From NCBI GenBank assembly GCA_015178975.1, contig WHVD01000023.1, positions 372,001 through 436,000 of the forward strand: a DNA stretch of 64,000 nt. The letters run 5' to 3'. The translations under genes and the position numbers were made by a program. Below, in pieces: positions 1 through 12,390 of the stretch (its first letter is position 1; each line of letters begins with the position of its first letter). This stretch comes from Hysterangium stoloniferum. Lineage: Eukaryota > Basidiomycota > Agaricomycetes > Hysterangiales > Hysterangiaceae. The notes beneath the pieces were generated by a model. The model worked only from the letters and a program-made list of their open reading frames with translations, made no database searches and had not been told where the DNA came from.

Positions 1-460
1 TCCATATCCTTTCCATCGAACTTGGAAAAGGAGTAAATTTCGATGCTTTTTGTGTCCCACTGTAGCCTCTACTTCGTACCCTCATCGTTATGGTCTAGTT
101 CCTGAGGGTTTTCGAGTAGTGCCCTTGATCCAAATTCCTTGGGGGAGAAATGGTACTTTTTAAGATGGTCTCGGTTGATCACGGGATGTATTTGATATTC
201 TGAGGGAATGTGGAGTCGAAAGACTTGAGGATTGATCTTCTCCAAGACTTTGAATGGTCCTATCCATCTTTGTATGAGTTTTCTCCCAGGTCCTTTGGCT
301 TTGACAAGCTTGAGAGAATGAGGATTGATTAGAACATAATCTCCTTCTGAGATATCTTCCACCGATCTCCTTTTCTTATTGTAGTTGCGAGCTTGCCTTT
401 CTTGTGCTATCTAACACTTCAGGCCTTGAACTGTATCAGTCAGGGCCTCCACTTGAATCA
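1..460 (-). pseudogene. Ty3 chromovirus pol 3' end: integrase C-terminus and chromodomain
   Basis: Minus-strand reading from about 460 to 69 gives the C-terminal part of a Ty3 integrase. It has the DISEGDYVLINPHSL module, the WIGPFKVLEK strand and the VINRDHLKKY segment that follow the catalytic core in fungal Ty3 elements. A stop interrupts the frame near 415. After the stop at 69, a shifted frame continues to the window edge as a chromodomain-like strand ending QVRWKGYG, so this was a chromovirus. The rest lies outside the window. The copy is dead: at least one stop and one frameshift. A related but more decayed piece lies at 60920-61450 on the plus strand. Confidence 0.75.
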
Positions 461-480
461 TTCTTCCTCCCCTTCTACTC

Positions 481-1440
481 ATTTATTTGTATATAGAACA
501 GTCAGAACTTCTACCACTCTTCACACAAAGGGTACTTGACTTGAGGGATGAGGGTTGGGTTCCAGTGGATTCTGGATCTTGATACTGGTCCAGAAGATGG
601 TTCAGAACCTAATATAATATCTGGAGGATACTCTGTGGAGTTCCCGGGAACAGGTCTTGACAGATGTCAAAAGTCTTATATATGGTATCTTCTGAGTTAG
701 AAAGTGTTTTCCTCAGTCTCACTCTATTGGATCAAGACTGAGTATTATTGTTACAGGTATACTGAGTAATCCCTCTTAGTACAAATGTGAATTTGGTTTT
801 ATCCTGATGTTAAGGTCAGGGCTTACAGGTGGGTATCTGGGGAAAACATACAGATGTTCTGAGGCAGATTGTTAGGACTGGGAAACCTGCCAGGACTCAG
901 AACCCATCCTATAGGTATTTGACTCTATGTTAAGTTCTGGACAAGGATCTGTTCTGAAAGGATCTCCTTGAGCCCCATGGAGGTTTCTGGTAATTATTCT
1001 GAACACTTCCTGGGAATGTCCCGTGTGAGTCCCTGGGTAACTGTGAGAGGTACAGAAAAATATACTCAGGAAATATAGTCTGGATGAGCCCATACTATAT
1101 TTCCATTATTATTTCTACTTTCTCTCTATTTTATTATACACTTATATTTAGTTTGACAACCTATGTATGTGGTACATTGACTCTTGTGGGTGCATACATG
1201 CCAGACTTATGTATTCTAGCGCCTGTAGTTAGAACTCAGACACTTTTTACCCCACAACCATGACTTACCCAGACACCCGTTAGTGTCCTGTAAGTTGTGA
1301 TTGGGGTATCGTCTCGACTGTTACATATGGGCTTTAACTATCTACACAATCAGAGTTTCGAACTGTACCAGTCAAAACTCCATCTATATCTCAATCCGTG
1401 TGGACTACATCTGTGCTACTCTATTATTCGACTCTCTCAG
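481..1440 (-). repeat. Mosaic of LTR fragments (LTR family G and others)
   Basis: 481-525 is the first about 45 bp of LTR family G in minus orientation (TGTGAAGAGTGG type). 1041-1440 is the last about 400 bp of the same family, also minus. Complete family members lie at 4257-4858, 40681-41278 and 44288-44884. Between the two pieces, 545-700 resembles the reverse complement of 5215-5345, so another LTR family is interleaved. No coding sequence is credible here. Confidence 0.6.
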
Positions 1441-4180
1441 AAACATAGACTTGCAATGCTTCATTCTCACTTGAAGGTGAACTCGCATTTGAAACAGTGT
1501 CATCCTCTGATTGAGGAAGGTAGACAGAAATGAAAATCGATTCCTCATCAACGTTATGTACTTGTCCCTGTATGCTTAATCCAAAAACCGTTTCATAAGC
1601 CCTCTGATCCTCCACCTCCTCAGTTGGGTTCTGTGCAGAGCATTTGTTAATAGAGACATAGTGCAACATCTTGCCAGTGTGAGGGCAGTCAATCTTAAAA
1701 TGCTCTGAGCTCCCGCAAATCCAGCACTCCTTCAGGGGTTTAGCGACACTTTTCTTGTCACTTCATTCGAAAAAGAACTTGCCATGTTTCTTACCCTGTT
1801 TCATGTTGGATCTCCTAGGTGCAGTTTAATCTTCAGCTTCACTGAGAAGGATGTGGCCTCGATTAGTGGAATCGATTCCCCTGGAGTGCTCTTCTTCATG
1901 CCCGAGATCCGATTCTTCCTGCTCGGCGATCATGACTCTGGGCTTCTGAGACCAATAATGCTCTCAATGTGTTTGGACCCAAGCGTTAATCAAAGCCTCT
2001 TGCAGATTGTTAGCATAAGTCTGTAAGCTCATGATGTCATCAATGGGTTGTCCTTGTAGAAGGTAAAGCCATTCTGTGGGCAGTGTGAGGATGAGTTTGC
2101 ACGTTTCTGTTAGAAGTCATAGTATTGCATGTTGTTGACGCTCGGCTATTTCGTACTTTACAGTAGCTTAGTCATCACATGTATTCTGGTAGGGACTTTG
2201 TCATCCCCTCACCCACATGAAAACCCGTTGCATATTCTTACAGTTTCGTCCTTTCAATTTTGGTGAAAGCCATACAAGAATTGATAAAGCTTAATTCTCC
2301 ATTGAATATAGTGAACAGGTGTCTCACGATTGTGGCCGACTTGTCGAAATTTCATGGCTTCCCATTCTAAGGCTAAGGATTCGCGCCAACGAGTTCCAAG
2401 TAATCCCTCTACAATACCCCAAAGGAATGATCCATGAAATCAACTGAATTCAGTGTGATGTTCACAGTCTAGAGTGCTCCACCAGATCTTGGCATTGCCA
2501 GTGAGTCATCTTGGCAGAGCAACTCCTAACAACGTGCTCATGGAGTCTGAGATCTCCGAGAGACTCATGATATCCATGATGTAGTCCAAGGCTTTGGATT
2601 GAGTTCCATCGTATTTGGGAAGGTCAGACCATTTTATCTTGATGTTGTTGGTGTTAAGAGAGATCTTTTTATCCTTAGGTAAGTCATTGATAGGCGCACT
2701 GGCTCGAGGCTGCATTGGAGTTTGAAAGGGAGAGTTAGGTACTCCACCATGATGCCCCCCACATCCCAAATTCCCTCCATAGTCTGAGCTACTAGAGCTC
2801 CCAGATGAACTGCTAGGGGGTCCTCCTGGTGGCAAAAAGGGATTCGAGGAGATCGGCAGGGAATGGTGGGGATCGTCTGGATTTAGAGATCCTCGACCAG
2901 CAACCTCACCAGCTATGCCCTCGGTGAATGCGGTAGAGAAGGACGGTCAACCCCTGTTGGTGACTGATCGATTCCTAGTCATGGGTAGTTCATCAACAAA
3001 GTTAAGCTTATCTGGAATTCATTCGAATGTGACATGAGGGCGATGAATCCCCTGATGGGGTGTGGGGCTGGGTTCCTTCGAGATTTCTCTCTCAATTTCA
3101 ATCGTATTCAAAGGCCAACGTGGCTGAGGTTGGTAGAAGGGAGTGTGGATTTCCATCCCCTTTTCCTGAAGACGGTCTGCGGCTTGCATCCTCATATCCA
3201 ATGGGAAGTCTTGCAAAATAACAGGACGATTGAGTGAATGAAGGAAATGAGTGTCGGGAGACCCATTTAGGTTACAAACAAATGAACTCGTCATGGAGAT
3301 GGGTGAATCAGGCACTTGGATCGAGTTATTATAAGGGTAGAGTACTTCCAAAACCATCTTATCGAGTCTCCTCTGATTTCACCTCAATCGACCCCTTAGA
3401 GTAAAATAGGCGAACAATGAATTTTGAGTGACCCCATTAAGAGATTCCTCCAACATTTGGATGTATATATACTGGTAGTCAACCTTGGGCACAATGTGAT
3501 CCCCACCGAGTAGGACATGAAGGATTTGCAATGCATCATTGTGTGCACGGAGCACTTTGAGGAATAAAGAGAACACTTCCTGCTTCAAAATCATCCTACC
3601 TCCTTCCATAACAGAACCTCACTTGACCATTCGGGAATTGAGCAGGTCAGATCCTCAAGGGTTCCCAGTCACGTAAATAAGTCCTGTGCCGATAGGACGG
3701 GCTGATAACGACCTAACCAGACTGCTACAGTCACCGGTAAAGAAGGGTAATCCGTATTGTACTCCTCCACAAAGGGAGTAACCTGATCCACAGAGGTTTG
3801 ATTGGCATAGTACATATCCCATTGCAAATTGATAGGCTCAGCGTGTAAATCATATGACCCCCAAAGAATTGCTTGAGGATGACCTGCCTAGGTGGAAATG
3901 AGAGAACAGGTTCGAGAGCACGGGTAGGCTCGGCATTAGCTCCAGGAGTGCTCAACTGCCTGGTTGATGGACATTCCTCGTGTGGACCTGGGGGAGTATC
4001 CGTTGACAGTCCAGCAGCTGCTCTGGGGGAACTTCCAGGAGGAACTGGTTTTTGAAAAGTCAACGAAGACTTCCTCATAGTGACGTTACGGGGTGGTTCC
4101 AGACTTGCAGGTCTTTGACGAGGTTTTGAAGTACTCGGGGTCATCAAAGATCTCGGTGTTTGGTTTTTGCCAGTGGTCAT
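1440..4180 (-). pseudogene. Decayed Ty3/gypsy gag region with CCHC zinc knuckle
   Basis: Several minus-strand open segments (4180-3731, 3609-3379, 3357-3019, 2835-2506, 1669-1424) read in the order expected of a Ty3 gag. A Pro/Ser-rich N-terminal part comes first, then a capsid-like part (KWSDLPKYDGTQSKALDYI, 2700-2570). A perfect CCHC knuckle, C-x2-C-x4-H-x4-C, follows at 1726-1685 (CWICGSSEHFKIDC). After the knuckle comes the linker that usually leads to the protease, cut off at 1440 by an LTR fragment. Multiple stops and frameshifts separate the parts, so no Gag can be made. Assignment to Ty3 rests on domain order and the capsid motif; the element's own LTR is not identified. Confidence 0.6.
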
Positions 4181-4256
4181 TTATGTGCTTTGAATTTAAT
4201 AGTCGTAGAGTAATGTTTTCTTCGTAGGGAAAGAGCGGTCCGGCTCGGATCACCAC

Positions 4257-4858
4257 TGTGAAGAGTGGTGGAAGTTCTAACCGTTCTATATACGAAGAAT
4301 ATCAACCGTTTAGGTACGACATGTAGTTGTATTGACTATTTAGTTCAATACATCTGAGTACAGTAACTATCTAAGGTAGAGTAGATAGCTAAAACAAATA
4401 AAGGGAATCGACCGTTAGGTGCAATTCCGAATGACTGCTCGAGTGTAGAAAAGAATAACAAGAGTCAAATGATAGAGTAGCACGGATGTGGTCTGCATGG
4501 ATTGAGATATAAGTGGAGTTTCAACTGGTACAGTTTGAAACTCTGGTTGTGTAGATAGTTGAAGCCCGTCTGTGACAGTTGAGACAATACCCCAATCACA
4601 ACTTACAGGACACTAACTGTGTGTCTGGGTAAGTCGTGGTTGCGGGGTAAAAAGTGTCTGAGTTCTAATTACGGGTGCTAGAATACATGAGTCTGGCATG
4701 TATGTGCCCACAAGAGTCGATGTACCACATACATAGGTTGTCAAACTAATATAAGTGTATAATAGAATAGAGAGAAAGAAGAAATAATAATGGGAATATA
4801 GTATGGGCTTATCCAGACTATATTTCCTGAGCATATTTCGCTATATGTACCTCTCACA
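4257..4858 (+). repeat. LTR family G, complete copy
   Basis: It begins TGTGAAGAGTGG and ends CTCTCACA, 602 bp. It is colinear with 44288-44884 (597 bp) and 40681-41278 (598 bp). It is plus-oriented, whereas the neighbouring gag remnant is minus, so it is probably an independent solo LTR. No 5-bp duplication is seen. The flanks are accac and gtggg, which extend the terminal inverted repeat instead. Confidence 0.7.
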
Positions 4859-4859
4859 G

Positions 4860-6480
4860 TGGGTGCTAAGTTCATTTTCTGATCAGATTGGAAGTACAAA
4901 CATTTACTAGACTATATAGAACTAAGGATTATTGTACTACTAATCTGGCAAGATAAAAAGACAAAATGGGTAAACAAGAAACAAGGCAGGTTGTCCATAC
5001 TAAGAACAAGGGTCAAGATGGAATAGGGACAAATGTAGGAGCATAATAAACCAGATGTCAAACAGGCTCAGAAATGGATTGGGGCAGAGATCTTCAAGTG
5101 TCTAAGAGGTCCTGTTAAGTTTCATTCCAGAGGCTTATTTCAGAAACTATCAGAACATAACTGGAGAATTCAGGTACTTCCAGATAGGGGTCAGGACTTG
5201 GCTTCAGCTTATGTGCTGTGCTCCTATGAAGATCTGTTCCTGGAAATTCCATGGAGTATTTCCTGGACATCATATCAGGTTCCAAACCATCTTCTGGACT
5301 AGTATCAAGATCCAAAATCCACCAGAACCTGACCCTCATCCCTCAAGTCCCCTTCAACTCAAATCCCATTCTGGTATTCTGCCCTTGACTAGACACCTCC
5401 TGTCATGACCCAGAACCCATCAGACTCCACCCTTTCCTAGGTAGCATCTCCAAGTACCCTTGGTCATTTCCTAACCCAGACTCTGGCCAGACTCCCCATA
5501 TACATCTTTAATCTATGACCTGACCTTCACCCGATCATCCCTGTCAATACTTGTCACTTCTCTATGCCAAGGTTCCAACCTGCCTGGAACCTGTGGCTTT
5601 CCAGGAAATACATACACTTAGTCATTATAGTGTTAGGATCTATTTCCAGATAGTATCAGATATCTGTGGATATCCCAATTCACTTCCTTTGTTCCACATT
5701 TGGTAACTGACTGGTTGACAGATGTTCATTCATTTGTTTATTGTTCTTGCCCTTATTCCCCAATCTGTCCCCATCCTTGCATCCTCATTTATCTGCTTGT
5801 TATTATACATATGCTTAGTTTGGAAATAGTTCCAAATAGGTCTTATTATACTCCCAGACTTGTAGTACAATAATTGGAATATCTATATAGTCTTCCATAG
5901 TTGTCAGGGTATTGATTTTATTTTATTATGCACCTACAAAACAGTACAGGCAAAGGTGTGAGTGTGATTATGTAATTGCACTGCCACCCACACAAAAGTG
6001 CCATGCAGCGACACAGTGACACAGTGCAGCAGCACCGTGATGCAACACAGTGGTGGCAGCACTGCCTATGCCCCAATGGACACATAGTGCTTCACACTGT
6101 GTGCCCATGGGGCCTCCTTGTGCACCAGCACTGCAAATTCAGTCAGCACCTACACAAGTGCTGGTGTGCTGGCCTACACAGCACTGGGTGGGCTTACATA
6201 AGCACTGAGGTGTGGCTATGCACTGTAGGGTGCATACATGCCATTTTTAGTATTTTTCTCAGATTTCTAATAAATAAAAAATACTAAATAAATATTAAAT
6301 AAATAGTATAAATAGTAGACCTGTACATACTCATTTCTTTAGTTTCAATCTCTTAGGAATCCCACTAAAACAAGTGTGATCTCCCTGTCATTGAACTGTC
6401 CCCTCTTCACTTCATATTGCTATATTCTATCTTGTGTTTGGTAGCCTTGTTAGTGTTGCCCTAACAATAGTCATGTACTT
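4860..6480. repeat. LTR-derived fragments without a gene
   Basis: 5193-5220 carries, in minus orientation, the recurrent 20-base LTR motif described in the findings. 5215-5345 is the inverted counterpart of 545-700. 5960-6240 is rich in CACTG/CAGTG words and has an open frame on the plus strand, but the translation is low-complexity and resembles no protein I know. The remainder is AT-rich and featureless. Confidence 0.35.
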
Positions 6481-6899
6481 ACTCATTTTAATCTTGAACT
6501 ACTCTTGCTCCTTTGTTCTTTCTGTACACTTGATATCTGTAACCCTCTGGACTCCAGATATCTGGAACTCTCTGGACTCCAAGTATCCATAAACACTCTG
6601 GCATATATCTGCCCTCTGAAATAGGGACACCCAAGCATGAGAGTGCAGCATCTAAGCTGAAGCCAAATCCAACCATACTCTGGTAATATTCCAATGCTCC
6701 CCAGAATAATTCCTGGGAACTCCATGGACATGTTCTGGGAAGTGTCTGGAATATCCACCCAGAGATCTGCAACTTAACAGCTCCTACACAAATATTCAAA
6801 GTGTCATTAATTTCAGAAGGTTGATTTACACTGAAGAGCTTATGGATATTCAGAGTTCTGAAGAGTTCTGGATATTGTTAAGAACTAGAAACTGACTAA

Positions 6900-7598
6900 T
6901 GTCGGTGGCCGACGGGGACCGATCGGGAGGACTTGGCTTCAGCTTATGTGCTGCGCCCTCACAAATATCCGTAGGTTGTCCTTAAATTTCGGACAGGCGA
7001 AGACTAAATCCTAAGAAGAACCTTTCGGCGAGATACCGATCGGAACCGAAGGACAAGTCAAGTGTCAGGCCAAGGGATCGGGGCCGAGAGTGGGCGAGCG
7101 CATGCGAAGGCGGAAGGGGGATTCTTCTAGTATGAGACTGCTACAGACGTATGAGGGTATTCTGAGTCGATATTCTGATTGCCTAGTAACTACAATTACA
7201 GTGAGTTCATATACAAGTAACAGGCGTCTAGAAAGTACTAATGGGGAGGAGGGCGGAAAACGGCATTAACAATAAGCTTGACTAGGAACAGGAAGTTTAT
7301 GATTAGTTCGGAGGCCGATGATAACCGAGAATGGAAATTACGATAAAAGGAAAAAGTTCGAGGACTACAAATATAGATAGACATATGTGGAACATAAGAT
7401 GAGACGGATCAACATGATGAAAGGGACATATCAAAGCATAACCAGACAGAAAGGCGTAGTCGGGTTTGATTGACCGGAGAGCATACGTCAGCGTCGGGGG
7501 ACCGACGGCTTCCGAGATCTTGTATTGTCGAAGACGTATAATGAGGGTATTCCATCGGGGACCGTCGGCGTGTGAAGGGTTGTGACACAGTCGTAACA
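6900..7598 (-). repeat. GC-rich LTR-like unit of an undetermined retrotransposon
   Basis: On the minus strand it begins TGTTACGACTG (7598) and ends CCACCGACA (6900), so it has TG...CA ends. It carries the recurrent motif ATAAGCTGAAGCCAAGTCCT near its 3' end (6928-6955) and several GTCGG/CCGAC inverted words. Composition is clearly more GC-rich than the neighbours, suggesting a younger insertion. The flanks (actaa / gatat) do not form a target duplication, so boundaries are provisional. Confidence 0.5.
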
Positions 7599-7599
7599 G

Positions 7600-8790
7600 A
7601 TATCAAGTGTACAGAAAGAGAAAAGGATTAAGCTAATTAAATCGATTTCAGATCTGAGTTGTAGGTACAAGTCCACAGAGCTAATATAGGCTTTCTTGTA
7701 ATTGTACTACAAACTAAGATCACAATAAGGATAGGGATTTCAAATTGGGAACATAATGAGGAGACAAATGAATACTTGTCAACAGACAAGTTACCAAATA
7801 CAGAACAAGGTTTGAAGTTTGGAATATCCAGGAACTGGTAAAGTTCTGGAGTGTCACAAACATACAAGCTCAAATTTTGATAATATTCAATTTGATACTC
7901 CTTCAACTTTCCTTTGACTTTTCAACTTGCTTTCCAACTTGACTATCTTCGAGATTATTCAACTCAATATTCAACTAACCTTTGATTTGTCTCAGTTTGA
8001 CATCATTGATGATTTCATTCTGATATCATATTATCATCATAGGTAAATGATAAATAGCATACAGTAAAAGGGCTGTGATAGAGGTGAGGGAAGTCAGTCA
8101 GAAAACCTGTATTATAATCTGTATCCTTAATACATATTGTATTACTGATTCAACTTCTATCTGAGATCTTCTATTCATAATCTCTTCAACATAATTATTT
8201 GTGTGTTTTTGTGTTCTACATTTGCCTCAAGCTTTATCAACAGGATGAATTAATACTTTGTTGAATGAGGCATTCAAATTTGATATTGTTGATATACTTC
8301 AATCATTATTCAACTTTATTGAAGAAAATCTCATTTGTGTCATGGAGGCAGAAATTATATCAGAAGCTTGAACTATCTGGGAACAGATTGTAACAGGTCT
8401 GGGGTATCCAGTTGAAGTCTGGTTGGTATATCATGTAAAAAGAGAGATACATAGGTGCTGGTATGATGGAATCCAGATCCTGGCAGGTTCTTCATATTAG
8501 AGGTATAAAAAATAATTGACCCAGCCTGGGATTGAACAAGGACCTAGGACCAACCTGTGCACTTACAACAGCATGACACTTATTGATATTGAATTTCCTA
8601 TTCTAACACTCTGGTCCTAAAGGTACCTTCCCCTTTAATGCCAATTTCCCAAGGAGGCCCTAGAGCTTGATAATTGATAAGGTTCATCAGTTATACATAC
8701 ATATGGATGTGTTAAGTTGACAGGTGATCTGGAGGTAATGTTCAAAATGTGGGGTGCCTATAAAAAACTTGAAATATTAAATTATCTCTC
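7600..8790. other. Intergenic repeat debris
   Basis: 7637-7906 has an open minus frame without recognisable motifs. 8220-8330 is homologous, in direct orientation, to 52445-52535, so it is a dispersed repeat. 8515-8590, read on the minus strand, has a Pol III B-box-like word (TTGTTCAATCCC) preceded by a possible tRNA-like head. No protein gene is supported. Confidence 0.35.
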
Positions 8791-8809
8791 TCTTTCATAC
8801 CACCATGGC

Positions 8810-9150
8810 ACCCAAGTTAACACCAAATTGAGCCACACATCCTGCAACCACTTCCACCCCTGCAAGGCCTGTCATCCAGCCCCCACTCACAGCTGCTCAA
8901 ATTATGGAGCAGTGTGAGGAAAAAAGGCGTTGATGAGAGGAGGAGAAATGGTGAGCAAGGGAGGAGGAAGAGGAAATGGAGAGAGAGTATCATGTAGCAG
9001 TGGCTGCAGAGAAGAAGGAGAGGGAGTGGAGGAAATTGTCGGAAGACAAGGGAGCTGCCAAGAAAGTGGCTGAAGAGAAGGTGTAGGCCACTAAGATTGC
9101 AGCAGAGAAGGCCTGGATGCCTGGGACCTCCATAGGAAAGATGAAGTTCT
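8810..9150 (+). pseudogene. Remnant of a charged coiled-coil ORF
   Basis: Starting at the ATG near 8813 the plus strand reads MAPKLTPN, a stop, then a Thr/Pro-rich stretch. A long Glu/Lys/Arg/Ala-rich segment typical of a coiled coil follows, broken by several stops. Such N-terminal regions occur in transposon-associated ORFs of mushroom genomes. I do not recognise a function. Confidence 0.3.
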
Positions 9151-9472
9151 TCTCTTTTTTTTTAATAAGTCCTTACTGACAAAAAGGTGGTGGAGGTGGA
9201 AAGGGAGTCCAAGGGAGAGCCCAGGATTCCCCACCATGAGGTAAGGTTACTTGTGTTTCATCATATTTAGTCTTAGTTTGGTACTTATTCCTTTCCCCAC
9301 TTCCATTGACCCATTTTGACTTCCCACTTCCTTGATTGGCCTTCCAATGATCTGTTATACTTTTGTATAAAGACCCTATCATGTATGCTATAGTTCTTCA
9401 GTTAAAATAGTGACTTAGATTACCCCTTTTGTGTTTAAGCCCCTTTGTTTGCTCCTAATACTCTTGATGATG

Positions 9473-9770
9473 TTGTTAGCCAGCTGCAACTGTTATCCCC
9501 ACAACCCTTAGAATTTTAGCCTCCCAGCCGATTCAGCTAAATATTGTCTTCAGTCTAAAACTGTACTACTTGCTCTTCCTGAAATACTGGAGCACCATAA
9601 CAGTTCATGCAAAGGTGCAACACATAAGTTGAAGCCAAGCTTCACTTGTTTTGTAGAACTGGATTTCCCAGTTGAGTACACAATACCTGTTGGCCCCCTG
9701 ACATCATTCCCCTTTGTCTTTAGACCCCAGATCTTAACAGATCCTCAAGTCACCCAAGGTTGTTTTTACA
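9473..9770 (+). repeat. LTR fragment related to 34260-34400
   Basis: 9575-9700 aligns in direct orientation with about 34265-34400. It contains a variant of the recurrent LTR motif (9615-9640). The segment just before the Helitron fragment is therefore retrotransposon LTR debris. Confidence 0.5.
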
Positions 9771-9784
9771 TACTTATGCCAAGG

Positions 9785-10325
9785 GACCAACTTCTTTTGA
9801 AGGTCTCAGGACCTATGAGGAGCAGTTCTATCCTTCATTCCAGGCAACCTGCATGGCACATGGTCTACTTGAAGATGATAAAGAATGGAAGTTGTATCTT
9901 CAAGAAGCAAAGGCCATGCAGACTGGATCTCATTTATAGAGACTGCTGCCACTATTCTCACTAAATGTTTTTCTGCTGCTCTGGCTACACTCTGGCATGA
10001 ATTTAAAGTAGACATTTGTGATGAGTTGAATTGCATTATTCAGACACATCTTTATCAGGCAGCTCCATCTGATGAGACAATCCATGACTTTGGGCTCTTT
10101 AAACTTGAGAAGATTCTTTATATAAGTGGGAAACCACTCTCAGTGTACCCTCATATGCCTCAATATATAGAGCCATGGGAAGAGAGTGAGAAATCAATTC
10201 ATTGATGAACAGAGGGCTTATGACCACCACTGAGCAAATGAAAGCAGATATAAATATTGAAAAACTAAATGAGGGCCAGAGGGTTGCATACAATGAAATC
10301 ATGGATGCTGTCATTGCAAGGCATT
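9785..10325 (+). pseudogene. Helitron-type (Pif1-like) helicase fragment
   Basis: Plus-strand reading gives GPTSFEDLRTYEEQFYPSF, then a MAHGLLEDDKEWKLYLQEA segment, and further on FIDEQRAYDHH and a LNEGQRVAYNEIMDAV-like segment. This is the order seen just upstream of the Walker A motif in Helitron helicases. The frame is broken by several stops and shifts, and the ATP-binding motifs themselves are missing after about 10325. Rep and the Helitron ends were not found. Identification relies on the conserved pre-helicase motif string. Confidence 0.7.
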
Positions 10326-10402
10326 AACTTTTTAATGTTTTTTATCCCGTGTGCAGACGGACATAATGCAGCAGCAAGAAATAGTCATATGTATACAATC
10401 AC

Positions 10403-11760
10403 TCAGATGTCACATCCAGAGTCTCCCTTCAATCGCATCTTGACTTCCTGGACTTCTTCAGGTGTTAACCCTACGACATCTCGTACGTACTTCTCTGCGG
10501 CTCGAAAGAGGGCTCGGTCGTCCGGTTCTGAGATGGATGTATCGCTATACGTTCTGTGGAATGTGTCGAGGAATGCGGCCATTGTTCCGGGGCTGATTGT
10601 AGAAGTCAGAAATAACATGGAGGGACAACAATGAGTTGAGGTAAAGTTCGTTAGAGAAAGTGACAGGGTCAAGAGAAAAGAAAGTGTGAAGAAATTTGCA
10701 AACATGAAATGGTGGAAAGTGAGTGCAAGGAACAAAATAATGAACAGAGTGAACGCACTGGGACGAAAGCATTTCAAGACCCCCTTCTGGGTTTTCAACA
10801 AATGCCTGGTCATTTAAGAACTTGAAAGTTGTCCAAATAATGAATAATGTTAATGAAAAGTAGAAGGGGGGGACGAGAAAAGTAGGAATAATACCAGTAT
10901 GCAATTAGACCATGACAATCATGAAAAAGATGAAATTACGTGCCTCCCCCATAATCATATCCCAGTTAGCCTTCAACCCGACAGTTGTGAGTGCGTAGTC
11001 GTCGATGATCGTTGATGAGGCTGTCTCTGCAAGCTGGGAACGTACAAAGGAAAAATTGAAGGATGTCACTAATTAAACATGGAAAACCACAGACGTACTA
11101 GTAGTATTAGTGCAACTAAGACACCTGTACGGTCCTTCCCTGCTGCAAAGAAAAAAAAACATGGTTAAATTGTGGCAGAGGAAAGAGGAGCGAGAACATG
11201 GAAAAACTGGAAAAACTCAAAGAATGGGATTTCATGGCAAGTAAATAAAGTAGGAAATTCCTAAGATACTCACCACTGCAATGGATTATTATCGCACCGT
11301 CATGCCCCCTCTCAATAATCTTTCTCAACACTTTCCCGATACTCTCCTGTCCTACCTGCAAAAGTGTTATGTAGAATTTCATGAAAGCTGCCACAGAATC
11401 GGCCTGAAAAGCTGCAAAGGACGCGCGCATGCGAGATTGAGAGTACATATCCTCGGGGCTTTCATCAGCATTTTTGTCCTTCTCGTCGACGCCCTTCTCG
11501 GGGATCATAGGCATCCATTGGACATCCACGCCCTCGAGAACCTTTAGGGGAGTTTTAAATCGTTTCATGTCACTTTTGGATCTAAGATCGAATATCGTGC
11601 GGATGTCGTATTCTTGTGCGTTCGATGAGGTGAGGTGTGCGATATTTCCTGCACGGATAATTCGATATGTGGATGCGGTGGGAAGTGGAACATGACGAAT
11701 ATTGAGAACATTGGGAAGCGGTAGAAAGGGAGAGGGGAGCTGAGTGTCGGGGGTGGTCAT
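10403..11760 (-). CDS. Tyrosine-phosphatase-like protein (PF13350-type, CX5R)
   Basis: Five-exon gene, ATG at 11760, stop at 10403: 11274-11760, 11099-11142, 10944-11033, 10759-10820, 10403-10592. The sum is 873 nt, giving 290 aa in frame. Splicing exon 1 to exon 2 creates the CX5R P-loop HCSAGKDRTG, the signature of protein tyrosine phosphatases. Upstream IFDLRSKSD and downstream IDDYALTTVGL match the fungal Y_phosphatase3 family, whose members resemble tyrosine/dual-specificity phosphatases. The Cys acts as nucleophile and the Arg binds phosphate. The intron 3 donor appears to be GC (GAG|GCACGT); a GT donor four bases further on breaks the frame. This is one of the few apparently functional host genes here. 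A role in dephosphorylation is inferred from the family; the substrate is unknown. Confidence 0.85.
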
Positions 11761-11769
11761 CGATACTTG

Positions 11770-12390
11770 GGCTGTGTGTTATTGTTGATATTGAAGTCTG
11801 AAGAAACTTATAAATGCCATGAGTTTCGGAACCGCACCGGCACACCTTCCCCTTCTGTCGAGCACATGCACCTTTCACAATGCCCCTAAAATTCAGTAAA
11901 TCAGTTGGACCGTCTCGGATCAGCATTCAGCCCCTCGTACGGTGATATGTCGCCGTGCCCCTAGCTTTTTCTTATTTTACCTTGTACCACATGATACGAG
12001 CACAGCTTCCACCCATTACAACGCTATATATTAACGTATGTTGTTCGGGCATTACTCGTCGTTATGCAAGTGAATATATAGCTGTTTCTTGCCCTCAGAG
12101 TGACTACTGGGATTGGGCATTACTTGTTCTTGCACAGCTTCCGTCAGATCATGCCTCTGTTCGTCCTCTCAGACTAGAACAAGGACAGGAACCGAACCGC
12201 GATTGATTATAATATAATACTATTCACCTCACCAGTATACATATCAAAACCAAGCCTATGCAACACCCGAATTCTAAGTACTTTATAATCAGGTGAAAGT
12301 ATATCATCCCTATTTCACATTCTGATTCGATAGAGATCATGCGATTCGATCACGCAACTTTCAACGGTCCGCCAATCAAGGTTTCCATTA
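11770..12390. other. Intergenic region upstream of the phosphatase gene
   Basis: No credible coding sequence. It should hold the promoter of the minus-strand phosphatase gene (immediately above 11760), but no clear TATA box or operator-like repeat stands out. 12200-12330 is AT-rich. Confidence 0.4.

Noticed and set aside
4257-4858. LTR G as the 5' LTR of the gag remnant at 1440-4180
   Set aside because: The LTR is in plus orientation while gag reads on the minus strand.
5976-6287. 103-codon open frame rich in His, Gln and Cys
   Set aside because: Low-complexity CACTG/CAGTG-rich DNA; the translation has no family motif and the frame is open by composition.
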